This document shows positions 47,414 through 58,217 of a DNA stretch of 64,000 nt, one piece after another. Below the pieces are notes generated by a model. The model was given only the letters and a program-made list of their open reading frames with translations. It was not told where the DNA came from and ran no database searches. Positions within the stretch are counted from its first letter, which is position 1, and each line of letters starts with the position of its first letter. A program made the translations under genes and the position numbers. The DNA comes from Gamsiella multidivaricata (lineage: Eukaryota; Mortierellomycota; Mortierellomycetes; Mortierellales; Mortierellaceae): NCBI RefSeq assembly GCF_025024155.1, contig NW_026251729.1, forward strand, positions 186,001 through 250,000. The letters run 5' to 3'.

Positions 47414-48886
47414 ATGTCTCGACGAATGTCTGAAACGGCGTCGATTAAGTCGTTCGATAGCATCCCAACCATGGCCGATGTCGAGGCCACCCTGGGTTGT
47501 GTCGACATGAACCAGCGTTACGAACTCTTTTCTGGGCGATTGGTCTCCTTCGCAGAGGTCGGCCATCCCTGCGGACACCCTGTCTTTTGCTTGTAAGCCC
47601 CTAAAGATCCCTACCAGGTGTCTGCCAAGCCCATTGAATCAATTGATCAATTGAGCACTGAAACAAAATCTCTTGATGTTCTCTCCGTTCTGCTCCTAGT
47701 CTGGGCTTGGGCTGTATGCGCTATTATTCAATCATCCTCGAAGATCTGGCATTCAAACACTCGCTAAGGATCTATTGCATCGATCGACCCGGCGTGGGCA
47801 TGTCTCAACCTATGGAATCAGAGGTATATACAACACCAGTAAACAAAAGCAATGGTTAATTGCAGTCAATCCAGCGCATTATCCCCTGCATTGTTACTGA
47901 TCATCAACCGATTCTTCCTTGAAATAGTCGTGGACGCCCCTCAGGATGGCAGAAATCGTGGAGGAGATGGCAAACGGATTCAACATTCAAAAGTTCTCGT
48001 TGATAGGGCATTCATGTGGAGCCATCTATGCCATGGCATGTGCGCTGCGACTCAAACCCAGGATCGTGGGCACAGTGTGGTTGATGTCGCCCTGGGTGCA
48101 CCTGACAGTCGCCAAGCGGATGAAATGGATCAGACACGTACCCACGACTCTGTTGAAATCTCAGGGCACCGCCGGTTTGCTCTACAAATCGCTCTCGGTT
48201 GCAGCCAAGGAACCACCAAGCAAATCGGACCCCAACATACTAAACTACGACCGGGAGAAACTGGTCAAGGCGATGCTTCAGGACAACATGGTCGAGAGTC
48301 TGGAAGGGGCCAACAACGATCTGATGGTCTGTCTGGAGCTCTATCATTCATTCGGGTTTAGCTACAAGGATGTTACTCTTCCGGTACATGTCTTTTGGGG
48401 CACCAAGGTAAGACCCCAATCTCACGATAATCACACGCAAATACAAATCCGAAGGGGGGATGGAAATACAAAAAGAGGGCGAACATCGCAATTTAATAAC
48501 AATCATCTGTGTAACATTTCGCGCCCTGTTTGGTTCATTTATAGGATGCTGTGATTTCAAAGGAGGCGGTAGACTGGATGGAGCAAAAGCTGCCGCAATG
48601 CACCCTCAGCGTGATTGAGGGTGGCACGCATGGACTGTTATGGCGTGCCGATATTGTCTCGCAGATCTTCAAGGGCATCGCCTCGTCATGGAAGCTCGCA
48701 GAGTTTGAACGGGCCCTCACCCAACGATGGTCGATCAAGCAGCTCGGACTCAACAAACACCAATCCTACCGGAGCAGCACTTATAGCGCCAATCTGCAGC
48801 AGGCGATCCAGACGAGCAATATCTACGATACCCAAGAAACGCTTTATCAACCTCAGCAGATTTTCGATGACCCTGATCGATTCTGA
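47414..48886 (+). CDS. alpha/beta hydrolase fold protein
   Basis: Four exons (47414-47592, 47700-47823, 47928-48407, 48545-48886) give 374 residues. The fold signature is FCLGLGCMRYYS-like entry (exon 1/2), then IYCIDRPGVGMS, a nucleophile elbow IGHSCGAIYAMA with the Ser in G-H-S-C-G, VWLMSPWVHL, the acid-region VFWGTKDAV and the catalytic His region IEGGTHGLLW. Exon 4 extends into a Gln/Ser-rich tail without known domain. The shape fits generic AB_hydrolase_1 esterases or haloperoxidase-like proteins; substrate unknown. No signal peptide or membrane helix. The 5' leader is a long pyrimidine-rich tract. Confidence 0.82.
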
Positions 48887-48948
48887 TGAGCTGTAATGAT
48901 GGGTCCATGTCGTTCTGTGTTTTCTTTGCTCCCTTGTTGCTGCTTTCA

Positions 48949-48950
<2 letters not shown>

Positions 48951-48980
<30 letters not shown>
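48951..48980. repeat. homopolymer T30
   Basis: Thirty consecutive T, about 65 bp past the alpha/beta hydrolase stop. Confidence 0.9.
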
Positions 48981-49126
48981 CCCTTCATCCGTGTATACCT
49001 TCCAGCCTGAGCCATTGTCATTCCGCCTGTTCCCTGTTTTTTTTTGTTATTGTAATATACCCATCCACCCAGCCATCCTCCTTGGTACCATGTTTCCTTG
49101 TTTTGAACCTGCTTGTTTCTTTTTTT

Positions 49127-49131
<5 letters not shown>

Positions 49132-49168
<37 letters not shown>
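49132..49168. repeat. (GT)n microsatellite
   Basis: About eighteen GT units in the convergent 3' region. Confidence 0.92.
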
Positions 49169-49174
<6 letters not shown>

Positions 49175-49341
49175 TGCATATGCATTTTTTTTTCTTTTGA
49201 ACTGAAAAGCCTATTCATAATAAATCTCATGATTTGATGGTTCCTCATTTCACAAAACCCGTGGGAGAAAAAAAAAAAAAAAAAAAAAAAACTGTGCCTG
49301 TATTAGTGTTGGCTGTCATTGTGTTGACTCTATATGTAGTT

Positions 49342-50446
49342 TCAATTCAGGACATGCTGGCTACGAAGGGTTGAAGCGAGCAGGAGCTGGGCAACATAGT
49401 AAAGAGGCAGTCCGATCCACTTGTTGAACGTGGTCTGGTGGACGAATTGTTGACGGGCGACAAAGAGGTCGGAGAAGAAGAACATGAGGGCGCCAACGAT
49501 GCGCTCGGGCAGGTAGTCTTGCCCTGAATTGACGCTTCCAAATGCGGTCAAAACCATGCCACTGATCACAAGCATGTACGCAACCACCTATGAATACATG
49601 AATAAATGAATGAATGAACGCACACGCGCACGTTAATATGTGTGTGTGTGTGAATGGGTGCAATGGGCCACTTCATCAGTTCAGCCCAAAATAAAAGCGA
49701 ATTAGTGAAAATGGAGTGCACGGTCGTTTGTAAAAAAAAAGGGGGAGTGGGAAGAGGGCGGGAAAGAGAGGGGAGGGGGGGAAGAAGAGTCATGGTCATC
49801 TTACGGCGCCACGCATGACCTTGTCCTTGATCTTTGGCAACAACCAGGGTCCCACCGTGGCAGCCATGGCGACAACGAATCCCAATCCCCTTTGTCTCGC
49901 AGTCATATCCTGGCCGTGGATCGTAAAGGCGACCATGAAGGCTGCATGGCCAGCCAGAAAACTGGCCAGACCCGGCAAGAATCCCCATGCAGGGATCAGG
50001 AGAACATCGCCAATGTAACCGAGCACAAAGGCGCCCATCATGGCCCTTGTATAGGTAGTATGGAAGCCTTCGGTCATAACCGCAGGTGCGACGTTGAAAA
50101 GGATGTGCTTAAGCTCTCCTGCATATGCTGTGAGCAGGCCTGAAACGCCTGTGGCGGCGATCATGTCTGAGATCTCGGACAAGGTGGAGAACGACGTGAG
50201 CGTAGATATTTGGGATGCTGCAAAGGATGTGGCATTGTTGGGAATGTAGGACAAGGCGGCGACAATGAAGCCGAGAGAGGCCAGGGGTTTGAAGATCCAG
50301 CGGCCGAGTGTGGAATTGGCGGTTTCTGAGAGGAGGAGGCAAGGCAGGGCGACCGCTGTGATTTGCACGCCAATGTTCAGGGGCGAGAGGGCGATGGGTT
50401 GTACAAAGTCCAGCAAGGGCTGGGCAAGTGCTTGTAAGGAGCTCAT
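49342..50446 (-). CDS. YhhN/TMEM86 family membrane protein (lysoplasmalogenase-like)
   Basis: Two exons (49805-50446, 49342-49587) give 295 residues with about eight hydrophobic helices. Family landmarks are GAFVLGYIGDVLLIP and the following FLAGHAAFMVAF, which carry the conserved Asp and His of the YhhN fold, and a late GALMFFFSDLFVA helix with a second conserved acid. TMEM86 proteins hydrolyse the vinyl-ether bond of lysoplasmalogens in ER or endosomal membranes; fungi lacking plasmalogens also keep family members, so the substrate here is uncertain. The start ATG at 50446 precedes a GA-rich leader. The intron is regular GT-AG. Confidence 0.84.
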
Positions 50447-52223
50447 GGCAGGGAGTCGGATGTCGAAGAGAAAGAGGGGGGGAGAAAGAAAGAGAAAGAG
50501 AAAGAGAAAAAGAGAGAGAGGGAGAGAGATACAATGGAAAGTGGAGCCTTGGTCATTAAGTGTCACATGTGGGGGACAGAGAGTCTGAGCTCCAGCCTCG
50601 CGTCGTGGGACCGTTGGAAGATGTAAATAGTTGGCACGTGATGCACCAGGTACGCGGTGCCTGGACGCGTCTTGTTGGACCCAAGCGACGCGACTTTGCA
50701 AAGAAATGGACTGACAAACAATTTACCCATGGGATCCTGTCTGGAATAGGCAATCTTCTTTACCAATCACAATCCTGCTGGAACCAAAACGGGTACAAAG
50801 GCGTTACTCAGAAAAGAGGCTCTCAGGCATGGGCGAAGGCTACATGTAGTCAATAAAACAAGTCAACATCTTAGACTTTGCTCTCACGCAGAGCGCTAGG
50901 GATAACCCATGTTCTTGAGCTTCTCCACACTGAAGCTCCACGGTGGATTCATATCCAGAAGGGGAAGAATCAACACCCAGTCGGCATCAATGTTCACTCG
51001 CTTTCTGAGAATTATGCTACCCGGTCATGAAAAAAATGGATTTTTCTCAAGATTCATACACACATGTGCTCGGTTCGCAGCAGAAGGCATCTGTGGGGAT
51101 AAAACTAAAACGATGAACCGTGTCAACATTCGATTGCATTCCACAGGCTTCGGCTTTATTTTGACCAACCCGCTTTCCAACGCTACACATGGTTTAGTCG
51201 ATCCTATCTATCGCGTGAAATGTATCTTCGGAACCAACAAACTAAAAGGGGAGTGGTCGAATGTTGCTCTCATTGTTGACAACATTCCTCTGCCTTCATA
51301 GCTCTCGATTCCTCGACGTCAGGAAGGGCCCAGTCAATGGGTTATACACCTTTGAATCTGGACTTTTTTTAAAGAAGCAAATGCGCGCTCTCCAGGGATG
51401 CAACACAAGATATCCACTATCTTGACGGGTCTGACCATGGGCGCTGTAAGAACGGGCGCTCAGCGTGCCGCACCGCATCAAGTCGCACATGCATACATGA
51501 TATAACTCTTTATGCTTGGCATGGTTATGATGACTACTCCGCCGCATTTATCTAGAGAGTCATCGCCGGTCAAATGGCAATTGAGGGCGTAGCATGGCGG
51601 AAGTATGTCGAAAGAGTGCATAGGGTCCACAAAGATTAGGGGCTAATGCAAATGTGCATGTAGGGGCGCACAGATGTATTTGTGCGCGGTGCAGGTACAG
51701 ATTGTTTGCGATTCTCTCATGCCCAGTTGCCGTTTCGTACCCGTTGCTGTAGAAAACACCGCCGGGTTAATCCTTAACAATGAATAATGCTCGCGGCCCT
51801 GGCGCTCCATGCAGCATTGTTTCGTTACATCGCCGTTCTCCATTGACAACCAATCGTTTAGGTTATTTATTCCATAAGCGAAAGCACTTTTTATAAACTC
51901 TAAAGTCTAGGCTATTCCAGGTCGTTGCATCGGATCTTCGTGCAGAGGTCATACAACGCAGTTCAATAAAGCGACAAAGCATCGCGGAATTGTGGGATAG
52001 GCTAATGTATCATATTCTGGCATCTGTATTAAGGATGCATTCCTTACCTGCGATTGATACGTATGCGACATCGGCCAACATATAAAAGGATCCGCCTGCT
52101 GCTGCTGTTTTCCTTCTTTTTTTTCCTTCCATAGACCTTGTCCTCTCTCACTTCTTGGTCCTCCTTCAGATCCCATCTCAACTCTATCTCCCCTACTCTG
52201 CTTTGCATTATTTCTCATTTGCA
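50447..52223. other. intergenic region between YhhN and GH5 genes
   Basis: About 1.8 kb. A GA-rich tract (about 50470-50530) lies in the YhhN promoter. A 130-codon ORF at 50909-51301 (plus) has no recognised motif and may be chance. The last 100 bases before 52224 are C/T-rich, typical of a strong fungal leader. No repeat or RNA gene is seen. Confidence 0.5.
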
Positions 52224-54653
52224 ATGAAGACATTCACTATCTCCGCTGCAATCGCTGCAGTTGCCCTGTCAGTCCTTGATATTGCCCAGGCAGACCTCTC
52301 CAAGATTGTCCGCGTGAATCCATCCACTCAACAATTCATCGATGTCCAGGGTCGCTCCCGATTCTTCCACGGCACAAACATGGTCAAGAAGAGCTTCCCT
52401 TGGCACATGGAGATTAACAGCTTTGTTCCTGGACGCTCAATTGTCGACAAAGATATCGAGCTGCTGAAGGCACTTAACATCAACATCATTCGTCTCGGTA
52501 TGAAACGCTTAAAAAACATATCTAAGAACAGCCGCTGCTTTGGAGACACGCTTCATGTTGACGATCCTATAACTCTGATGGATATTTTTTAGGTGTCCAC
52601 TGGGCTGGTGTGGAGCCAGTACGTGGCCAGTACAATCAAACGTACTTGGACATCACTCGTGGGATCATTCAGAAGCTGCAGGATAACGGTATTTACACCC
52701 TCGTCGACCAGCATCAGGATGTTTGGGCCGCACAGCTCTGCGGTCATGGAGCACCTCTGGTACGATTTTTTTTTCTTTTTTTTTCTTTTCCTTTAGCCAT
52801 TTACCTCTATTGAGAATCGCATGAACATGCCGTAGCTCATAGCCCTTCGCGTTCATATGTTTATTATTAATTGATCTCATCTTTTTCGCATGAATTGGTG
52901 TTACTACAGTGGTTTGTCAAGTCCGATTGGGTCTCTCCAGGCAACCGCATGCCGTCTCCTCAGAAGGCGCCTTTTGCGGTCGATGCCAACGGAGTTCCTT
53001 CGGATGCAGACTGCAACTCTATCGATTGGTCGGTCTCGTACTTGGATTACGCGGTCGGTAATGCGTTCGGTCGACTCTATAACAACTATGACAACCTTGG
53101 AGATGCCTGGGCTGCCTACTGGAAGACGGTCGCCAGCAATTACAATTCGCTCTCAGGAGTGATGGGTTATGACCTGATGAACGGTACGTATCTCGACTAC
53201 GTGTATGCATGGTTCCATATCTACCATGTACATTGCCCTTGTACTTACAAGAACATTGCTTGAATGCTCATGCATGTCATAGAGCCGTGGGTCGGCGACC
53301 ACATGGCGGACCCGACCTTGTTAACGCCTGGCGTTGCTGACGGTCGTAACATGGAGCCTCTGTGGAACAAGGGCAACACTGCCATCCGCACTGTTGACAA
53401 CACCACTATTGTCTTGTTTGAGGGATCGACTTACGGTATGACCTGTTCATGTTCATTATCATTGGCAGATCAGCTTGAAAAATCGCATGTATCCTTATAC
53501 CCTTTTGTGCTCCGTAGACATCTTGAGCGGATTCAACAACGTCCCCGGCGGAGACGGCTCTAAGACCGCGCAAAGCTATCACTACTACAAACCTCCTCAG
53601 CTGTCTAGCATCGAGACCACGATTAGTAACCGTATCAAAGATGCAAATCGCCTTCGTACGACCGGCATGTTGACCGAGTTTCAGTTCTGGGACAACTCGC
53701 CTGCCAGTGTCGCCCTGATCTTGGAGGCTACCCAGCAAGCCGATCGCTACCTGCAGTCGTGGCAAGGATGGGCTTACGAGAACTTGTGGGGTAGCACTGA
53801 ACCTTACCCTGAGTTGGCACGTCTGTACGCTCGCTCTTATGCTGAGGCGACCGCGGGTACACCCAAGACGCTCTACTTCCAGGATACAACGGCCAAGTAC
53901 TGGGTTTCCTGGGTGGCGGATACGTCCATCACCGCTCCAGGATTAATCCGCATTGCTCCTCAGATTTACTACCCTGATGGCATTCGCGTCTTCTTTGTCC
54001 CTGCTGGCACAGGCGCCTATACCATGGAGAACAACAACACCGTTCAGTTGCACTACACAAGCCAGGCTCAGAATGGTCAGACGATCCAGGCCAGCGTGCA
54101 GCCCTTTTTCCCCACGGATATCATCAAGAATAGCGCTTCTGGCAAATGTGTGGACAACAGCGACCTTGCTGTTACTCCCGTAAGCAAAACTTTTTTGCCA
54201 GCAGCATCGCTTCATCTGTTACAACTGTAAAACGCGTGTGAATCTGACTTTGGACCGCGTCTCTCTCGACTTTTTTTTTTTTAGAACAACCCAATTATTC
54301 TCTGGTCTTGCACTTCGGCTGCGAACCAAGTGTGGAAATTCAAAAATGGACAGATCTCGCTCGCATTTGATCCTCAGCACAAGAGCGATACTTACTGCCT
54401 TGACACTGCCCCGGTCAGTGGCCAGACCTATCAGTCGGCTGTCTTGAATCCCTGCCAGGCTGGTTCAACAACCCAACAATGGTCCGTCACTTCGACTGGC
54501 AACATCAAGAACAACGCGACTGGTAATTGTCTGGATATTACTGGGTCGTCCGGCAGCGATGGCACCAAATTGATTGCCTTCCCCTGCGGCAATGGCGGTA
54601 CGCAGAAAAACCAGGTCTGGACTCTACCTCGTGGTGCCAACGGTACCTGGTAA
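52224..54653 (+). CDS. secreted GH5 endoglycoceramidase-like glycosidase with ricin-B tail
   Basis: Six exons (52224-52497, 52593-52759, 52910-53183, 53283-53435, 53518-54179, 54285-54653) give 632 residues. A signal peptide of about 23 residues ends near AQA. The (beta/alpha)8 domain shows RFFHGTNMVKKSFPWH, LNINIIRLGVHWAGVEP, the TLVDQHQDVW strand and acid/base Glu239 in YDLMNEPWVGDH, exactly at an exon junction. Nucleophile Glu343 lies in LTEFQFWDN. This NEPW plus LTEF pattern is that of GH5_12 endoglycoceramidase/glucosylceramidase enzymes, which cleave the sugar-ceramide link. Residues about 505-632 form a ricin-B-like lectin with repeating Q-x-W (NQVWKF, TQQWSV, NQVWTL) and CLDITGSSG. 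An AATAAA is at 54837-54842. The enzyme would act outside the cell or on wall lipids. Confidence 0.9.
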
Positions 54654-55130
54654 ATTGTAGGTTCTACTCTTCCCCCCCCCCCCCTATAACATCTATACCT
54701 ATTACCGTCACAGTCTTTTTGCAAATAATTAAGTTCAGGAACAGATATGTTTTTTGATGGCGTGGTGAAGTGTAGAAACCCCCGGCTTTCCTCCCGACCT
54801 CATCCTCTCCTGATCCAACACCATCTCCTCCAATTCAATAAAGATTATATTTTCCGCGATCGACCTTGTAGTCTATCTATCGTGTCCTTGTTTTATTATT
54901 TTTATTATTATTATTATTATTACTACTATAACTTTTGCTACGCCAATCACTTTGTAATGTCACTCCCCGGGTTCAACTTCCGATTGTTCATAATCAAATG
55001 TGAACAGGCGGCTATGCGATATTCGAAGGGGAAGAGCCAAAAAAAACTAAGGCACCCTTAATATGACCTGACTTTTCTCATGCCATCGGTCATTCACTCT
55101 AGTGTCTGGTACTTATATCTACCTTATCCT

Positions 55131-55131
<1 letters not shown>

Positions 55132-55161
<30 letters not shown>
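55132..55161. repeat. homopolymer C30
   Basis: About thirty consecutive C on the plus strand. Confidence 0.92.
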
Positions 55162-57980
55162 AGCTGTATCCGTCTCCCTTGGCGCGAGCCGACATCCACT
55201 GAATGTTGATTGAGAATGGATCAATATACTGAGAGCGTATCAAGGCCTGCTGAATTGAGGATAGTATTTAGTATTTTCTTTGTATGAATAAAAAGGCGCA
55301 TCTCTCACCAAGTAGTCTGATAAAAAAAAAAAAAAAAACTTCAAGCCAGGTTCCAACATTCTCTGAGAGACAGGGCGTCAGCCTATGTTGAGAAACGCTG
55401 GTAACATTAATGGGTCTGCAGGAGGGGGGCTTGCTTTCAGAAGTAGAGTACTGACCATTTTGTGTGTGTGTTCTGGGGGAAGGGGGGGAGCCTCGCGTCG
55501 CGTTTTGCCACCAAAGTTTATTTCTCTTTGGTTGGGCTGGCAACGAGTTGGATCATGGAACTGCGAAACCAAAAAAAAAAATAAACCCCCTCCTTCTCGA
55601 GCGAGGGTTTGGGCAGATCGCAAAGAATTGGGGGTTGGGGGGGGGAGCTATCTTGCTCGCAAAGTCAATGGCGCCAAACAATACTGCGTTACTTGGCTGG
55701 CTTTACAAAGCGGTGCTTTTGACATCAGAGAGCCGGTTTGCATGTACTATATCGTCTGTTGCGAAACATTCTAGATCGCCCGCACTATATCCATGTAAAA
55801 AAAATTTCAACCATGCTACAAGAACTTAGTGCGGTGCTCATTTGGGCGTAGTCGTTGTGCTGTGAGCTCTAGATCATCTGTGTTTCATGTAAATAAGCGT
55901 CAACGCATGTCGGCATTGAGTCTCCTTGTGTCAAGCATCAAAGTGTGCACTATTCGAATGTGTGTGAGGCAGCTCATGAAGCTAAGCCCGGTTAATTACT
56001 ATAAATCATTTATTTTTTTCCTCGCTCTCCTGGTCCATCATGTCTGACACATAATATAAAAGGCAGTGGACGTGAACCAGAGGGTCAGTCTAGCATTCTT
56101 TTTTTAGGCCTGGAGTAACTGAATTGCATTCGACCAGATCCTGAATCACTATCGTGAGACAGCAATGCCCAGGAAAGTGACTCTCGGGAAAAAGATATGT
56201 TTTCAGCAATGTTTGGGTCGGCAAACTTCAAAGGACGGATTTTCACTTTACGCGATGCGGATCAGCTTTCGGCAGAAAGCACTGAAAGGTAGCATGGTAC
56301 GGATGCTGCGCGGTTATTTTCTATTTTATTTTTTTCTGACCCTCCCCACTCGCACCCTGGGGAAAATCTGATCTGGTTGTTAAGCCAATAAGGGTAGCGG
56401 TCTACTCAACTTAAACAGTTTTCTTTGTGTGCAAAATTGAAGACGTGCTCTTGAAGATTACCCTCATTTCTTTTATCCGCGTCCGGTCTTTACTTTCGAG
56501 TAACATGTTAGTCTAGGGTGCAGCTAGTAAGCACACGCTTGAGGATTAAAATTTAGCCATGTTTCCGCAAGAATGCTGCGGCCAATACGGTTGAAAGCGA
56601 ATGGAGGCATTTCTAGAATGTCCTTTCTCATTAATGGGGCGCATGTGGTGCTCCTATGCAGAACGAAGCTGGATATCTTTGAGGGCATGTGTGCAACTGC
56701 ACTTTTGTGTTTGAGAGACCCAGGATTACGGAATAAAGTTGCAGAGGGACCATTCGATCAGCAAGACGATTTAGACTAGTGGCCTTGACAAAGAGATAAG
56801 AGTAAGCAAACTGTCCAACTGGACACACTTTTTCCGCTTTGGAACAAATGTTTGGTTGAGCCACATTGCTGCTCAGCTCCCCTCAGCTTGATTAGATTTA
56901 TCCACCTTGAATGATGCACGGTTACACGTCGAGATTGTAATAAGAATAATGGGGGTCAACGAAAATCCGGGGGTGCGCTTGCTTGGTAGGCCGGGCAGGT
57001 ACGCGAGTATCCTTGGTTTGATCTTCACTCGTAGCCAAATAAGGTCAGTCTACAACATATAGAGGGCTGGACCCTGCCCAAAATAGGGCTTTTTTTTCGC
57101 TAGAGGTTTGGAGTCATCATTTTACCGGCATTCACTGTAATTTAACACGATACGACAGACCCTATCGAACTTCAATTTGTCAGAGGGATGCGTCCAGATG
57201 CCTCGAGAGTGTGAGGGACGGAAGTAATGGAGTTAATAATGACTGCCGTGAACAGCATGTTTAGGTCAAGTTGAGAGCCACAGGGTCATCAAAGAAACAA
57301 AAAGAGGTCTCCTGGACAGGATAATTCCTAGTTCGTAAATAAAGTTCGTCGGATAAACGCAAGTTGTTCGTCCTCGGACTTGAGATCGAGGTCTGTCGTA
57401 GCGGGCCAAATACTCAGAAGCACTGCCAGTGCTTGATAGGATCTCTGTGGTACTAGAGAGCTAAGCGGAGGAAAATAAAAAGGGGCATTGTGAAGCATGG
57501 TGAGGGAACGGGGAATGGCAGAAGATTGCGGGGGAACAGACATGTGCAGTGTTGAACATGTTGCAAACTTGATCCGGTGGAAAGCAAGTTCTGTTAATGC
57601 AATTTACTATTGCTCGGATACAAAGGAAAAAAAAAAAAAAAAAAAAAAAGAGCCATTAAATGCGAGAGGCAAGGAGTCCAGACACAGACACCGGTGTGGT
57701 GAGGGAGTGCATTTCCATTCGTGTTCCCGAGTATACGCTGAGTAGACTATGGATATGTAGCCTGAAATGCAGAGTACGTAAACGAACGAACGCAGTTACA
57801 CGGTACCCTCTTGTCCTGCCCATTGAGGAAAGAAAATAAAGGTCGGCTGGACAGCTAACTGTGTTCTTTTTTGTCCCACTCATCATCGTGAGCATACTCG
57901 TCCGTCGCTTTATGACTTCTCCTTCAACTCCGACCCTTTGTTTCCTCTTTCCTTCCCTCGTCTCTATTGCGTCCTCATCC

Positions 57981-58040
57981 CACTTCACTCCACTTCACTC
58001 CACTCCACTTCACTCCGCTTCACTCCACTTCATTCATTCC
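57981..58040. repeat. 10-bp tandem repeat CACTTCACTC
   Basis: Five to six copies of CACTTCACTC (one as a CACTC half unit, the last degenerate) in the probable leader of the velvet transcript, about 180 bp before its ATG. Confidence 0.85.
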
Positions 58041-58217
58041 TCAACGACGATGCCATCCCCTTCACCCAGCAACTGAACTCCCTCCGCTATCTTCTCCACT
58101 CAGCCTGCTTTACCCTACTCTTCATCCTGTGCTTTTTTCACACTCTTGACGCAGTGAGAGGACTCTGTTTCAAATTAATCAATCTTTTCAGGACCTACCG
58201 CTGCCATTATCATCGCC

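Larger units (their letters stand above)
48887..49341. other. convergent 3' region with homopolymers and (GT)n
   Basis: Between the stops of the alpha/beta hydrolase and the YhhN gene. It holds T30 (48951-48980), a GT microsatellite (49132-49168) and an A run (49268-49290). No gene is evident. Confidence 0.6.
54654..58217. promoter_or_regulatory. long intergenic region upstream of the velvet gene
   Basis: About 3.6 kb, the longest gap in the window. It carries a TTA repeat (54898-54922), C30 (55132-55161), short A and G runs, an A run at 57630-57649 and a 10-bp tandem repeat at 57981-58040. No ORF looks coding. Long upstream regions are usual for developmental regulators, but no specific binding site is identified. 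Confidence 0.5.

Noticed and set aside
46893..47510. 205-residue ORF with ITITITITIT repeats
   Set aside because: It translates the AATCAC hexamer array and the pyrimidine-rich leader; the real gene begins at 47414 in another frame.
20030..48886. Metabolic cluster formed by three alpha/beta hydrolases and an aldo-keto reductase
   Set aside because: The three hydrolases belong to different subfamilies and are interleaved with unrelated housekeeping genes (V-ATPase, RNF10, p24). No synthase, transporter or shared promoter pattern supports a cluster.
50909..51301. 130-residue plus-strand ORF in intergenic DNA
   Set aside because: No recognisable motif, no splice continuation and no clear start context; it could be chance in a 1.8-kb gap. 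A transcript or homologue would revive it.
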